The notes: generated from the letters alone by a model not told the origin. A stretch of 64,000 nucleotides of DNA from Exophiala sp. HKRS030 (GCA_023897205.1 JAHWDD010000007.1:1-64000); one strand, 5' to 3'; shown: positions 42,096 to 53,276, counted from the stretch's first letter. Numbers and translations are program-made.

Positions 42096-43008
42096 GGAGT
42101 TGTAAGAGTGATGTATGTGTCTGTTTTCTGTATCTGGGAGACCCTCGGCGGCAGATCTTGTGAAATCAGGGTTAAATCAATTTTCACACACTCCAACAAG
42201 CTCTCTTGTTCTCAGCACGCCCTCCATATGCAAAGCAATACGAGGGACTGACGACAGGATAATATATATCCACGGATGCGGGGAAATGCTCACTACCTAC
42301 TCATCTAATGGAGGTTGAGACTCTCGGGCCTGAGTAGGCCCGGCGGGACAAGTCGACCATGTTGAATGATCTTCCGCTAATGAAACCCTAGATGATGGTG
42401 ATCGATAGTAACCGAGCCATACGGAGTATCAATGTCTCTCATCATACTCCGTACAGAGGACGCACAATGTCAAAATCAGCGTCCTGCATCTTACGTTTTC
42501 TCGGTTTGCAAGGCACAATGTGACGCTCCGCGTTTGGTAGCTCCCGATATGAGGCCTCGAGGATCTCGGCCATATTCGTTCCCACTATAGCCAAATATAA
42601 ACAACCGGGACAGAGGTAAGAACTGCTAGACATGGCAGTCAGCAGTGAACAGGATGAGAAGGAGAGTGTAGTAACAGTCATAGCACGAATTCCATTGTTT
42701 GCTCAATAATCAAGTTTACTATCCACCCTGCGATAGGCCCGAAAAAGTAGAAAGTCGTTCTGTCCGTGGGTATCTCAGATATTACTTCTCCTAGCGCCTC
42801 TTCGCAGTTTGCGAGTTCGTGAAAAGACCCCAACAAATGTACACCCTGATTTTCCCGATTGAAGTTCTGCTAGCAAATTGCCCGCTCGGCATCGAGCCGA
42901 GGTGTGGGTTTGATACGATACTCTTTACTTCAGCAGCAAAAGAGGTTTAAATAGACTCCAACAGTATGAAGCTTGGTAATACCCAAGGCCGGTCGATTCA
43001 GCTGCAAC
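42096..43008. other. Intergenic region with an inverted TACTCCGTA repeat
   Basis: 913 bases between the PhyH start and the stop of the CCCH gene. An inverted pair, TACGGAGTA (42420-42428) and TACTCCGTA (42445-42453), can form a stem with a 16-base loop. A minus-strand open frame at 42442-42681 (79 codons) has no recognised features and is not called. Confidence 0.5.
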
Positions 43009-44682
43009 TTATACCCTTGTGGTCTTGACCACTCTAGTATCGATGCCATGGCCAAATCCGATGAACCTGCATTTGTCACCGTACCAGCAATCTTGTCGAT
43101 TTGGATCATTCTGCGGGCACCGGTGTCCATAAATGCACTCTGGGTCGGAGCAATCCATCTTGTAATAGCACGGCGTCATTCGTGCGACCTCACGCAACAC
43201 ATTGCGCTCTCCTTTGGACAACGGATAGGTATGAGAGTGTGAGCAATTGTTCGAGGTGCAATATTCTGGCCCTTGAAGGTAGTAAATATTGCACAGTTTC
43301 AATTTTTTGATTCTCTGGATCTCATAATTCGGTATCGTGGAGTCGACCTTGTCGATTCTCTGACCGTTACGATTCCGATCGATGCTTTTCCCAGTGGAAG
43401 CGACGGCACTGACTGGTTCTGGGCTTCTCAAGGATGTCGGCGTGGATGTTCGGGTACTGCCTGCTTTTGGCGCAGAAACTGCCGGGACTGGAGCAGGCTG
43501 GGCTGTCAGACTGGCCCAGGTCATAGCTGGAGTGCTTGAGCTAGAACCCGTTCCATTCGTGGTATTGGACTCGACACGTGAAAGTGCTGGCAATGTTGCA
43601 GTGACCGCTTGCAATGGACCCTTCGGCAAAGCCTGTGAAGGGCAGAGCTTCGTCGTGCGAAATATGTTGTCAAACTTGATGATTTTGAACTGATCTTTCA
43701 ATGTGGCGAGGTTTTTCTCAAATGGAATGCTCTCCAGAAGAGTGATATGGTCCAGTACCGTGCTATCTTTAAGTGTGTCTTCGAGCAAAGAAGCGTAGTG
43801 GCTGTCACTGGAGCAACCTAGTATAACTTGGTGACAGTGACAGTCATACAAGCTTGTCTGAAATTGTTCGCTCAGTTTTTCCTTGGTGGCATCAGGTCTC
43901 GCTCCGACGTCAATGAAGTCAAAAAGCAACTGCGTGCTGTTGAGTCCTCGAACGAATTCCTCAAACAGCAGTGGACGTTCAATAACCTTGGACCTCGCAA
44001 GTGTCTCAGACATGGATTTAACATCGGCATAGAGTCGTACAACAATCTTGGGCGAGTCGAGATGGTGGAGATTGGTGGTTGCAAACGTGTGAACCGAGTC
44101 AAAAATGAAATTTGCAGCCTCTTTACCGCCTCTTTCGCCCTTGGACAATAGCTCTTTCGTGAATATGATGTTATCGCCATCAATAAGAACGGTAATGAAG
44201 GGATTTCGATCCTAAAAGAAACCAGGTGAATAAATTGCGGCTTCACTTGTGTATAGATCAAACCCACCATAATGTTCTTCACTTGCAGTATTTGTTCATT
44301 TAGGGAGGACTCTCGCATTTGGTTATCTCTGTTATAGGAAACTTCGCGGCTGTGGTCCAGTTGTAGGCGATCGAGCTGGTTTTGGGTCGTTTCGAGTTGA
44401 TACAGCAGATCCTGCATGGGCAATCAGTGATCCGGCAGCAAAAAAACATCGACAAGCACCAATGGGTTGCAAATATACCTCTATGAGTTGATTCTTTTCA
44501 TCGTCAAGGTTTCTCAGACGTTTATTTCGCTCTCTGAAGGACATGTGAGAGTCTACCAAGCCTATGTCACCGATAGCACGACTCGTCCGAAAACCATTTC
44601 GTGAACCGTAGTCCGGGCTGGAATTGAGAAGAGGATGTTCAAACGAAGGTGAAAACGGGTCATAGCGCGCCATGTCGGGCAT
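43009..44682 (-). CDS. Fungal CCCH zinc-finger protein with DGDN-containing domain
   Basis: 516-aa protein from minus-strand exons 44479-44682, 44268-44411 and 43009-44211 (introns 67 and 56 nt). Residues about 50-115 are coiled coil (NLDDEKNQLIEDLLYQLETT). The middle domain starts NPFITVLIDGDNIIFTKELL (about residue 119) and resembles a NYN-like alpha/beta fold with the DGDN motif; related fungal proteins are annotated simply as CCCH zinc-finger proteins. A Ser/Thr/Pro linker follows, then C-terminal Cys/His clusters: LCNIYYLQGPEYCTSNNCSH, CYYKMDCSDPECIYGHRC (a clean C-x5-C-x4-C-x3-H) and CWYGDKCRFIGFGHG. RNA binding is a reasonable inference; nuclease activity of the DGDN domain is not established. 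Head-to-head with IRC22. Confidence 0.85.
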
Positions 44683-45374
44683 TGAAGATATCAAAAAGTG
44701 GTCGAAAGGGCAACTGAGATGAGTGAGAGGTGATTTGAAAAGGAGAAGAAGAAAGGATTAAAGTGATGTTGGCGGTGAGGTCAATGCAGGAAATACGGGT
44801 GTGCTGCAGATGGCGCATGGCACCAGATACAAAGTACTTTTTTTGCGAGAAAAAAGATGATGGAATTCTGGGGAACGCGTAAAGTTTGGTAGCGCTCTCG
44901 CTCTGGCTGCAGATAGCGCGTCGGGGAGCACAACGATTCGCCGTTGGGCCAGCAGATCGATGCTAAGCAGTCTCACTAGGCATGCCTATCGCGGAAGCTC
45001 CTGGGCGCCAACAGCGGCAAAGCAGCCTCTAAAAGGGTGGCTAAAAAGTGGTCTACGGGCGTCATAGGCTTAACCGCGATTGGCCCTACAAGCGTGCGAA
45101 TCTCAGTCGCTTAAGGCTCTGCTGGCTCTAGACTCGCACCAGCCTTAGTGCCTAATTTTAGTGAGCCTAAGGGAGAGTACAGTACGAGACTGATGAGCCC
45201 AGCCATGTCGTGCCAGCCCACCACAAACTGCGCTTGGGAAAAGAACAGTTCTCCAATATCGCGTACCTCATTTTCCAGTCCAGTTCGCTGCACACCAGTC
45301 TGTCCTTTCCCACCTCACCACACACGCTCCCAGTACCTTCCTTCACCTTCTCTTCGTGGACACATCTCTCCATC
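44683..45374. promoter_or_regulatory. Divergent intergenic region, CCCH gene / IRC22
   Basis: 692 bases between head-to-head genes. Only short open frames. A pyrimidine-rich stretch at 45295-45370 precedes the IRC22 start. Confidence 0.45.
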
Positions 45375-46310
45375 ATGGTTCGATTCTTGGATCTTGCTCT
45401 CCTCCTTTTTGGCTTTCAAGCCGCCGGAGTCTTCTCCCAGGCGCCCGACAGCGTGAGCCAATAACCCCCAAGCCGCGTCCTGGACAGCGCATCGCACGAA
45501 CAAAAAGAACCATGCAGCTGACGTTTACTGTCGTAGGTCGATGAGGAAGTTGAGGACCCTTCAACCAGCCCATCTCTCGCTGTGACTGTTGAAGCCAGCT
45601 TTCCCAATGCCGAGATCTTCGGTATCAAGCTTGTTAATGGCAAGCCCACCGAAGCCGTCCTTTCCTTCATGAACGAGGAACCAGATCCAGTCACCATTCA
45701 ATTTGTCGGTGGCAGTCTGTGGACTCCGGACCTCGCAAACCCTCGCATCGTCCGAAACCTGACCACCGCCCAATATGCTGTTGAAATCACCCCCGGCGAG
45801 AAGCAAAGTCTTCCGTACACCTTCCAAACCAACATGCACCCGCAAGACCTTCGACTGAACTTGGCTGCTGTCGTAAGCTCGCACAATACATTCTACACTT
45901 TGCAGGCCTTCAATGGCACTGTCTCTGTGGTTGAACAAGACGCGAGCATTTTCGATCCGCAAATGTGAGTTACTGATAGGCTTTTCTACCCACCGCGCAT
46001 CAAATAGCTAACGTTTCTCAGTCTGTTCCTGTACTGCTTCCTCCTCGCCTGTGCTGTCGGTGTCGGCTATTTCTTCTACACCATCTGGATCGTTCCATAC
46101 TTCCCCCAGAAGCGCAAGCAAACTACCAAGAAGGCACCTATCAAGAAGATCGAGGTCGGCTCGGTTCAATCCGACAACGAAGGTCCAGCAATCTCTACCG
46201 GTGCTAAGACATATAACGAGGAATGGATCCCGACCCATCACATTCAACGCCCCGAGGCTCGTCGTGTCAAGAGTGGCGGCAGACCAAAGAGCCGTGGAAA
46301 GCCCGAGTAG
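45375..46310 (+). CDS. IRC22: Irc22/TRAP-alpha-like ER membrane protein
   Basis: 264-aa type I ER membrane protein from exons 45375-45452, 45537-45964 and 46022-46310 (introns 84 and 57 nt). The signal peptide is MVRFLDLALLLFGFQAAGVF (residues 1-20), followed by an acidic short stretch (VDEEVEDPSTS). The lumenal domain resembles TRAP-alpha/SSR1 (VEASFPNAEIFGIKLVNGKP, then QFVGGSLWTPDLANPRIVRN and YTFQTNMHPQDLRLNLAAVV). A single membrane span LFLYCFLLACAVGVGYFFYT (about 170-190) comes next, created by splicing intron 2, then a basic cytosolic tail with KSGGRPKSRGKPE. Yeast Irc22 is of uncertain function; the animal relative aids translocation at Sec61. Convergent with SCC3. Confidence 0.9.
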
Positions 46311-46923
46311 AAAAAGCAATACATTACGCGCAATTTCGTCGACATGATGTTGCTGTATATTTTCATACTTCTCCTTCTGCTTTACATTAGGCAGGAGAGT
46401 GACACAGTGGGATGGAAAAAGGGCAGCATTTGGACATTCGAGAGAGCTACGCATGGACGTGGGGTTTGCATTTTGACCGGAAAAAAGGGGTGCGGTGCGA
46501 CTTTGCAATATCGGAAACATGGACAATTGTACAGACTATGTTGGATGACGTTTGACTGCACATCAAGAACTGAGATACCGACAGAGTTCGGATGATTAAG
46601 TGCAGCAAGAGAGAAAACGTAGAGAAAAATCATTGGTGCGCAAGGCAGATGAAAAAATAACATAAAATGAGACAAGAGACAGCTTTAACATTCTTCAAAC
46701 GTCAAGAAACAAGTTAAAAATCTAGTACTACAGTAAGGTAGGTGAGTCTGGTACGGATACTGACTGGGAAAACGAAAAGGAGGTACTCCGTACTGGCGTC
46801 AATATGTGGCCCTGGCCAGACACAAAGAAAAGAGTTCCTCCGACAAGAGACCAAATCAATGCCTGTACAGTAGAGCTCTGTACCCTCGCAGCTTGCCCCG
46901 TGCAGAGAACGGGGACCAATCAA
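46311..46923. other. Convergent intergenic region, IRC22 / SCC3
   Basis: 613 bases between two stops. Contains TACTCCGTA at 46784-46792. No gene; both 3' UTRs expected. Confidence 0.45.
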
Positions 46924-49900
46924 TCAGTCACCCATTACATCGTCGTCCTCGACCTCGCCGCCTACGTGACCATCATCGTCGTCAAGGTCATCCCCGGCGT
47001 TTTCTCGTGCATTGTCGCCATCGACATCGTCCTCGGCAAGATCACGCTTATGCTGCTCCTCTTCTTCGTCCAGGACACTGTCCTCGACATCATCGTCTTC
47101 GAGCACCATCTCCGCACTCACAGCCGCCTTCTTCTGCTTCTGTTGCTGCTGCTGCTGCTTCTGCGGCGTCTTCCCACCACCGCTGTCCCTCTTCCCCTTG
47201 GCCTTGGGCTGCTTCTTGTCGTCCAAGTACGCGACGAGAGCGGCATAGTTCTTGCCCAGCTTCGTGCGGTTCAACAGAACCCTCCGCTTGACGCTGTCAT
47301 CCTTGATCGCGCCACCGACGATGGCGAATAAGATCTTGCTCGTCAATTCACAAAGCCCTTGCTCCGCGAGCAAGGCTGCCTGCTTCTTTGCTCTCTTGCC
47401 CCCTCGGCCCGTGGTGTCTCCATCCTCGTCGTCGTCGTTGTCGTCGTCATCGTCGTCATCACTCTCCTGCTCCGCTTCCTCGTCCGAATCTTCAGGCGGC
47501 TTCTCAATGTCCTCATCATCTTCATCCGCCCTTGCACCAGCTCTGTGCTTCTTCTCGCGGCCCGTCTCGATCTTACGGTTTGTTCGCTTGGCAAAACTTC
47601 TCTCCATACGTTCGTAGGTAGACATGACCTCCTTGACAATCTCGGACGGCACGGCCGTGACAAGACTTTTCAAGTTACGGGCGACCGTTTCGTTCAGTTC
47701 CCCCTTTTCAGGCCGCATGTTGCGCACCGTCGTGAACAGGGCAAACAGCTCCAGGATGTTGAGGATGGCAGTGCATCTCACGCTGTCCAACGGGGTGCAC
47801 AGACTGATGACCGCTTCTAGGTTGTCCACGAATGTGGTGCGTGTCATTGCGAGCCCAGTCAGATTGGCGGTAGACAGCAGCGCCGTGTTATTGGTTGAGA
47901 TGGCATTCTTCAAGGCCACCATCTTCCACCGAAAGTAGCGCGAGAAGAGTTCAATCAGCGCAGTACATAACTGGTCCTCCAGCTGATTGAAGACCCAGGT
48001 AGTATCTTCGTCAGGCTCGCCTCTTCTTAGAAGACGCAATAATAAAGAGAGCAGCGAGTCCACGCCCTGGTCCGCTCTGCCTTTCTGCTTACGTCCACCT
48101 TCCCCTGGTAGCTTGGATTCCATCAGGGAGGAGCAGTCATATACCCCAGCTAACTCTGTCAGACGAGTCATGCTGTTTACCATGGCAGCAAGTGATTGCT
48201 TGTCCAGCGTTCCCCGCTTCTCGACGTCTTTTCCACGGAGAAGATCGACAATCATGGCTATAGACTCGGCCCAGATCTCTTGGACTTTCGAGTCTACCGC
48301 CTCTTTAGACTGCTCGAAGCTGCGTGCATTGCGGAGTGCCACACTCGCGGCGGCCAGGACCTTCTTATCCGAGTGCGAGGTAAATTGCTTGGTTATGTCC
48401 TCCAAGATTGCAGAGTAGGTGGCCTCGCCGGACTGGAGATCATTTATCAGACCAATGTCAAGTAGTTGTTCGATGCGGAGGATTGATGATGCGGCCTGTG
48501 GAGTAGCACCAAACTTGCTCAGGAGTTGAGGAAGGATTTGTGTGAGGTTTTGAGCGGCGGATTCTTGCTTTTCACGAATTTGGTCCTTTGTGGCATTAGC
48601 GCGGCGATTTGTCGGAGGCTCAAGGATTGATGATAGATACTGCTTGACTGAAGCGTGCAGGACATCTAGAAGGATGATGTCTTCGCCCGGGCTGAGTTGG
48701 TAGGCCTGCTGAACTTGGACATTCATATCCTCCTCCTCACCTGTGGCGGTAATGGAAGAGTGGTCGTAGAGAAGGTAGCCTGCAAGAGATTCCCAGTGTT
48801 GAAGTTCTTTCATGTGCGGATATATAGCTTGGGTGGCAAGAGTATATCTTGAGTCGATGGCAAGATCGAGAGGTAGAGACCGACTACCCTTACCGTCTAA
48901 AGATTCTTCGTCATTGTCGTAGCCGGCAAGAATCGACCCTAAACACTTGAACTTGATCCATGAACGGGTTGGTACCATGTACTCTTCCACGTCATCTTCA
49001 TCGGGTAGAGCTGCATGATACTGGGCTTCGTCGAAGTCCTCAATGCTCAGGCCGTAAAGGTCTTCAATGTTTGAGACAAAGAATTTTGCGACAGCTTTTC
49101 GTATTCTCGGTTCGCTGTCGAAGATGAGTCGGCCTATCGTGTCAATATTGTCAGGCTCCAACAATTCAGCATCTCGTAGCCTGTCGAGAAGCTCGATGGC
49201 CTCCACCCTTACGCTGATGTCGGCATCCCTAGCACCCATCTCTACTAATCTGGGCCGAAACCTGTCTGTGAAGGCTCGCAAGGCGGCAATGTTTTTCTTG
49301 TTCTTGAATAGATTTTTCAACTGTTTGACATCCTCCAATCTGGTAGGAGAGCTGGTATCGTTCAAGACCCATCCAAGATACCGAAGGAATTGGCCTTCCA
49401 GAAACATTTTCCGGTAAAGCACAATCCAGTTTCCCAGTGCTGCAACACATGGTGCACGGATCTTTTCCTCGATGTCTCGATAACGGTGGACGTAGACCGT
49501 ATCGAATGCGTCTCGCAGCTGAGCGTCAATTGCTTCTAATTTCTCCTCTGTTTCCTTTTGACTCTCTTCAATGGTCTTGACGCGAGCCTTGTTCACGCTT
49601 CTCTTCTTCTTTTCGGCGTCCATTTGCGTTTTCAATGTCGCCATGGTCTCTTGGAGTTCTTTCGCAACCTCGCACAGGGCAGTGCTCATTGATAGCGATA
49701 TGATCGTTGCTGTGTGCCGAAATGATTTGTAGTTGGCGCCCGACATGGTTGCAATCCAGACATGAATATTGTCATAGACTTCAGGTTGCTCATAGAATAC
49801 TGAGGAAGCGTGCAATGCTTTGATGATGGCTTTGAAAAAGTCTTCCAGAACAGTCTGAAAGCCAACATACTGTTTCTGCCTCGAAATCAGAGGGTAGTCG

Positions 49901-50559
49901 GGAGACTTTTGCGCCTCGTATTCTTGCAGGATATCTCCGAGTTTAGTCGGGACAGAATCCAAATCTTCGATATCTTGAGATTCAATCCGAGAATCAGAAC
50001 CAATGCACTGCAGGACGAAATTGATCAAGTCTCGGATGCCAGTGACACTATCACTTTGCACAGACTGGAACCATACAGACGCAGCGTCCTCTGGCGATCG
50101 TCCTTTACCAAAAACCTCGGCGTACAGCCCTTGAAGATGCGCCTGACTCGGTCGAGCGCGGGCCTTCTGGGTTTTTGCAGCTTTTCCTCCGGCTATCCTC
50201 CCACCTTTGGCAGGGCGCATTGCCAGTGTTGTGCTAGAATTGTCTGTTGTCTTCGCCCTCTTGGCTGCCGGCTTTGTTGTCGATTTGCTTCTCTGTGCTC
50301 GTCGCCGCTCCTTCAACTCTTCCTCGTCTGGCTCATCTTCGCTTTCGTCAGTATCAGACTCCTCCGAATCCTCTTCCTCGTCATCTTCTAGCACATCAAT
50401 GCCTTCATTATCTGTAGGTCGTTTTCGTTTAACCGCTCCGTTCGTAAAAGGACTGCTCTGCTGGTGTTCTTGGGAGAAGAGTCCAGGTCGTCGAATTACT
50501 CGACCAGATTTGCGACGTGATTCATTTGCACCATTAGGTGCGCTAGAGTCAATCTCCAT
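46924..50559 (-). CDS. SCC3: Cohesin subunit Scc3/STAG
   Basis: 1211-aa nuclear cohesin subunit (yeast Irr1/Scc3), which binds the Scc1 kleisin and DNA. Single exon. The N-terminal 150 residues are disordered and acidic/basic (DDEEEDSEESDTDESEDEPD, then RRAQRSKSTTKPAAKRAK). The STAG domain is seen from about residue 215 to 330 (SRQKQYVGFQTVLEDFFKAI, then SFRHTATIISLSMSTALCEV). The stromalin conservative domain follows (about 360-450): FDTVYVHRYRDIEEKIRAPC with WIVLYRKMFLEGQFLRYLGW. HEAT-like helices fill the middle. The C-terminus is acidic with a glutamine run encoded by CTG/TTG triplets near 47147 and ends in Asp-rich repeats. Head-to-head with ureD. Confidence 0.95.
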   Translation of the reverse strand: MEIDSSAPNGANESRRKSGRVIRRPGLFSQEHQQSSPFTNGAVKRKRPTDNEGIDVLEDDEEEDSEESDTDESEDEPDEEELKERRRAQRSKSTTKPAAKRAKTTDNSSTTLAMRPAKGGRIAGGKAAKTQKARARPSQAHLQGLYAEVFGKGRSPEDAASVWFQSVQSDSVTGIRDLINFVLQCIGSDSRIESQDIEDLDSVPTKLGDILQEYEAQKSPDYPLISRQKQYVGFQTVLEDFFKAIIKALHASSVFYEQPEVYDNIHVWIATMSGANYKSFRHTATIISLSMSTALCEVAKELQETMATLKTQMDAEKKKRSVNKARVKTIEESQKETEEKLEAIDAQLRDAFDTVYVHRYRDIEEKIRAPCVAALGNWIVLYRKMFLEGQFLRYLGWVLNDTSSPTRLEDVKQLKNLFKNKKNIAALRAFTDRFRPRLVEMGARDADISVRVEAIELLDRLRDAELLEPDNIDTIGRLIFDSEPRIRKAVAKFFVSNIEDLYGLSIEDFDEAQYHAALPDEDDVEEYMVPTRSWIKFKCLGSILAGYDNDEESLDGKGSRSLPLDLAIDSRYTLATQAIYPHMKELQHWESLAGYLLYDHSSITATGEEEDMNVQVQQAYQLSPGEDIILLDVLHASVKQYLSSILEPPTNRRANATKDQIREKQESAAQNLTQILPQLLSKFGATPQAASSILRIEQLLDIGLINDLQSGEATYSAILEDITKQFTSHSDKKVLAAASVALRNARSFEQSKEAVDSKVQEIWAESIAMIVDLLRGKDVEKRGTLDKQSLAAMVNSMTRLTELAGVYDCSSLMESKLPGEGGRKQKGRADQGVDSLLSLLLRLLRRGEPDEDTTWVFNQLEDQLCTALIELFSRYFRWKMVALKNAISTNNTALLSTANLTGLAMTRTTFVDNLEAVISLCTPLDSVRCTAILNILELFALFTTVRNMRPEKGELNETVARNLKSLVTAVPSEIVKEVMSTYERMERSFAKRTNRKIETGREKKHRAGARADEDDEDIEKPPEDSDEEAEQESDDDDDDDNDDDEDGDTTGRGGKRAKKQAALLAEQGLCELTSKILFAIVGGAIKDDSVKRRVLLNRTKLGKNYAALVAYLDDKKQPKAKGKRDSGGGKTPQKQQQQQQKQKKAAVSAEMVLEDDDVEDSVLDEEEEQHKRDLAEDDVDGDNARENAGDDLDDDDGHVGGEVEDDDVMGD

Positions 50560-51484
50560 GATGAGACGAATTTTGAATGCGTGCGCCTAATGGGGTTGGT
50601 TGACGGCAAAGCGCAGTCGCCCGTGGTTCGTGGGAACGAGGAATGAGGAGGATGACGACAGTCCTTATCCGCAGGCAAAGTGTGTCGTTGAACGATGGTT
50701 GTCGTATTGATTCGAAGGAAGTCAACACGCCTCTTGGGCAAAGAACGCGCTCGACGCGAAGGACAGATAGAGTGGAGTGGGAACCCGAAAGTGACAATAA
50801 TTCGCAGTTAACAGGCGTCGGGGGAGGGTACCCCACCAAGTGGTCTTTACCTTGCTTCAGGAACCTTACTGTACGTAGATAATCTTTGTGCCTGGAGCAC
50901 ACCGCCAGGAACCTACTGTACAACGTCTCCCCCAGCACAATAAAACAGTTGTCGAAGAAAAACGAATCGATACCTCGAGATCCAGAAATACAATTCAAGG
51001 ATCATCGAGGGTTTCTACCTAGGTAATAGCTAAAGTGCCTCACGGCCCTGTTCAGGAGAATTCCAGGCATGTATTTCCTTGGCCATCACAGTAGATCAGA
51101 GCGTAAGTATCGACTCTCATGATATACTGGAATCAGCGCAACGCACAGTAATCAATGGTCGATAGTGATATCTTAGAAGAAGTCATGCTCATCGCCAGTA
51201 GCTCGGACTCTATATCCGTAGGGCGTGGCCTTTTAAAGCGGCAGCTGGTGGAGAAATCGAGGCCCGCATGAACTCGCATCGGATTTTCCCAGTCTTGAGG
51301 TGTGCCATGACATAAGGAGCGTCTCTATCTACGCACCTGGGGTACTCCCTGACAACGGACACAATCTCCCAGGCTTGAGATTGGTAATAGACAGGATCGC
51401 TGTTCGACCACTGACCTCGGAAAACAGCTACGAAATGCAAGATCGACCTTGTTGACAAGTGCTCCCTGCACTCGAGCGCAAGGT
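50560..51484. promoter_or_regulatory. Divergent intergenic region, SCC3 / ureD
   Basis: 925 bases between head-to-head genes. Contains ACCTAGGTA (51017-51025). Open frames on both strands near 51210-51591 lack coding features. No repeats or RNA genes recognised. Confidence 0.45.
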
Positions 51485-52441
51485 ATGTCGCTCCCACAAT
51501 CACCATTCGCGCCATCCACCTCTGTCGCTGGAGCTGGAGAAATTGTGCTTTCGTTATTGCCTCCCGGCAAACAGGCACTACAAGTTTTCAAATATCAATA
51601 CCCTCTAAAGCTTATCGCTCCTGAACCACATAGCTCGAGCGATGATAAGCACGTGACAATTGCCTTTCTTCTCACCTACGGAGGAGGATTGGTGGGAGGG
51701 GATCAGGTCAACCTAAAGATCGAGCTACAAGAAACTACGCGCCTTATACTACTTACTCAGGGCAGTACTAAGCTGTTCAAAGCTCCGAATAAGTCAGTGG
51801 TCAGTAAACAGACCTTAGATGTGAAGATAGGGCACGGAGCCGCCCTGTGTTATTTGCCCGACCCAACCCAGCCGTTCGCAGAAAGTGTCTATGAGCAGAA
51901 ACAGACATTCTATGTTGCGCCTGAAGGGACTAGTAACCTGCTTATGCTTGACTGGGTCAGCGAAGGCCGACGAGCACTTGGGGAGAGCTGGACACTGTGG
52001 AGCTGGAAAGGCAGAAATGAAGTGAGAGAGTTTGATCGACAGTCGAAAGGACGACTTTTGCTTCGAGATGCTGTCATGCTTCATGAGGACGGTCTTGGAG
52101 GTGTGGGCTTGGTGGACAAGGCAGACAACATGGCCATATTCGGCACTCTCATTGTATATGGAACACTTTTTGGGAAACTTGCTGAATTTCTCATGAATGA
52201 GTTCGCTAACCAGCCTCGGATCGGAGCCAAGAACTGGACACAAGAACCTCTGACCCATACTGACCAAGCACACCAAGCAGAAGGTCTTCTTTGGACCGTA
52301 GCCAGGGTGCGCGGTTTCGTCCTGGTCAAATTCGGTGCCAAAGATCTCGATGGTGCAAGGCACTGGCTAGGAGACCTGCTCAAACGAGAAGGCACGGTTG
52401 AGCAATTATTTGGGCATCAGGCGCTCATGTGTCTGAGATGA
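51485..52441 (+). CDS. ureD: Urease accessory protein UreD
   Basis: 318-aa single-exon UreD/UreH-type chaperone, one of the accessory proteins that load nickel into urease. The family signature is the Gly-rich AFLLTYGGGLVGGDQVNLKI (about residue 58), followed by TRLILLTQGSTKLFKA and LCYLPDPTQPFAESVYEQKQ, all characteristic of UreD. A conserved DWVSEGRRALGESWTLWSWK lies near residue 160. It acts in the cytosol in complex with UreF and UreG (known for the family). Neither urease nor UreF/UreG is in this window. The start ATG at 51485 gives MSLPQSPFAPSTSVAG, in keeping with fungal members. It converges with FUR1, the stops only 64 bases apart. Confidence 0.94.
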   Translation: MSLPQSPFAPSTSVAGAGEIVLSLLPPGKQALQVFKYQYPLKLIAPEPHSSSDDKHVTIAFLLTYGGGLVGGDQVNLKIELQETTRLILLTQGSTKLFKAPNKSVVSKQTLDVKIGHGAALCYLPDPTQPFAESVYEQKQTFYVAPEGTSNLLMLDWVSEGRRALGESWTLWSWKGRNEVREFDRQSKGRLLLRDAVMLHEDGLGGVGLVDKADNMAIFGTLIVYGTLFGKLAEFLMNEFANQPRIGAKNWTQEPLTHTDQAHQAEGLLWTVARVRGFVLVKFGAKDLDGARHWLGDLLKREGTVEQLFGHQALMCLR

Positions 52442-52505
52442 TAGTTGGTCATACCCAACACTGTTACAATGCCAGCTATTCACGGGGTCCAGCATGAGGG
52501 CAACA

Positions 52506-53276
52506 TCATTTCCCTAGCGTCAGGAAGAGGCGGTCTCCGATGTCTCCCAAACCAGGCTTGATCATGCCTTTGTCGGTTAAGCCTTCATCTAGGCCTCCTA
52601 CCCAGATCTCGGTTCCTTCCGGCCATTCTGCTGCTGCGCTGGTCACACCAGGAATTGCACCTAGCACACTCAACACTATTACTTTTTCGACTCCCCATTC
52701 TTTCAGTGACTGAATAGCAGCAATGCAAGTCTGGCCTGTTGCAATGATCGGATCCACGATTATGGCCAGTTTGGCAACTTTCGCTTGGGATTGGGGCAGG
52801 TTGTTATAGTACTCGACTGGCTGCAAGGTCAACTTTTCGCGGAAGAGACCGAGATGGTGTACAGACACTGGGGCAGGAAGGATGGTTTGAACGGCTTATC
52901 AAGGTCAGTCATGCAGTACGATATCGATATGTGGCTACTTGCCTTCGACCATGCCCAAACCACTCCGAAGAATCGGCACAAGGGTGATCTTGCTACAGTC
53001 TATAGTTTCGAAAGTATATTCATATCCAATGGGTGTCTCATCCTATATCACTCAAAGATCAGCCTGCGCCACCAGGGCCTCCGTAAATGGACACACCTTG
53101 CCAGCTTCCTCGAGATGCAGGTATGATAAAGCATCGGTGCCCAACAGCAAAGCTATCTCATGGACGAGTGCTTTGGTTTCACGTGCATTGGTCGACTTGG
53201 AACGCAGTTGAGACAACTTCGCGCGCAGGCAAGGGTGCTTGGAGATGTGGACGTTTGGCGGCAGACTGGAGGCCAT
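52506..53276 (-). CDS. FUR1: Uracil phosphoribosyltransferase
   Basis: 222-aa enzyme making UMP from uracil and PRPP in pyrimidine salvage. Minus-strand exons: 53097-53276, 52943-53042 and 52506-52894. The first intron (54 nt) is GT-AG. The second (48 nt) begins GCAAGT and ends AAG: only this GC-AG splicing restores the conserved junction ILRSGLGMVEAVQTILPAPV. The N-terminus SNLPPNVH-like opening (MASSLPPNVHISKHPCLRAK), the flexible loop region (VSVHHLGLFREKLTLQPVEY) and the PRPP loop IIVDPIIATGQTCIA with GLGDIGDRLF at the C-terminus are all typical. It complements URK1 at the other end of the window. Confidence 0.95.

Noticed and set aside
42442..42681. 79-codon minus-strand open frame with ATG
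   Set aside because: Short, no recognised features, and it overlaps the TACTCCGTA inverted repeat; coding status cannot be supported.
47140..47165. CTG-type trinucleotide run in SCC3
   Set aside because: It encodes a glutamine stretch in a disordered acidic C-terminus; ordinary low-complexity coding sequence, not a separate repeat element.
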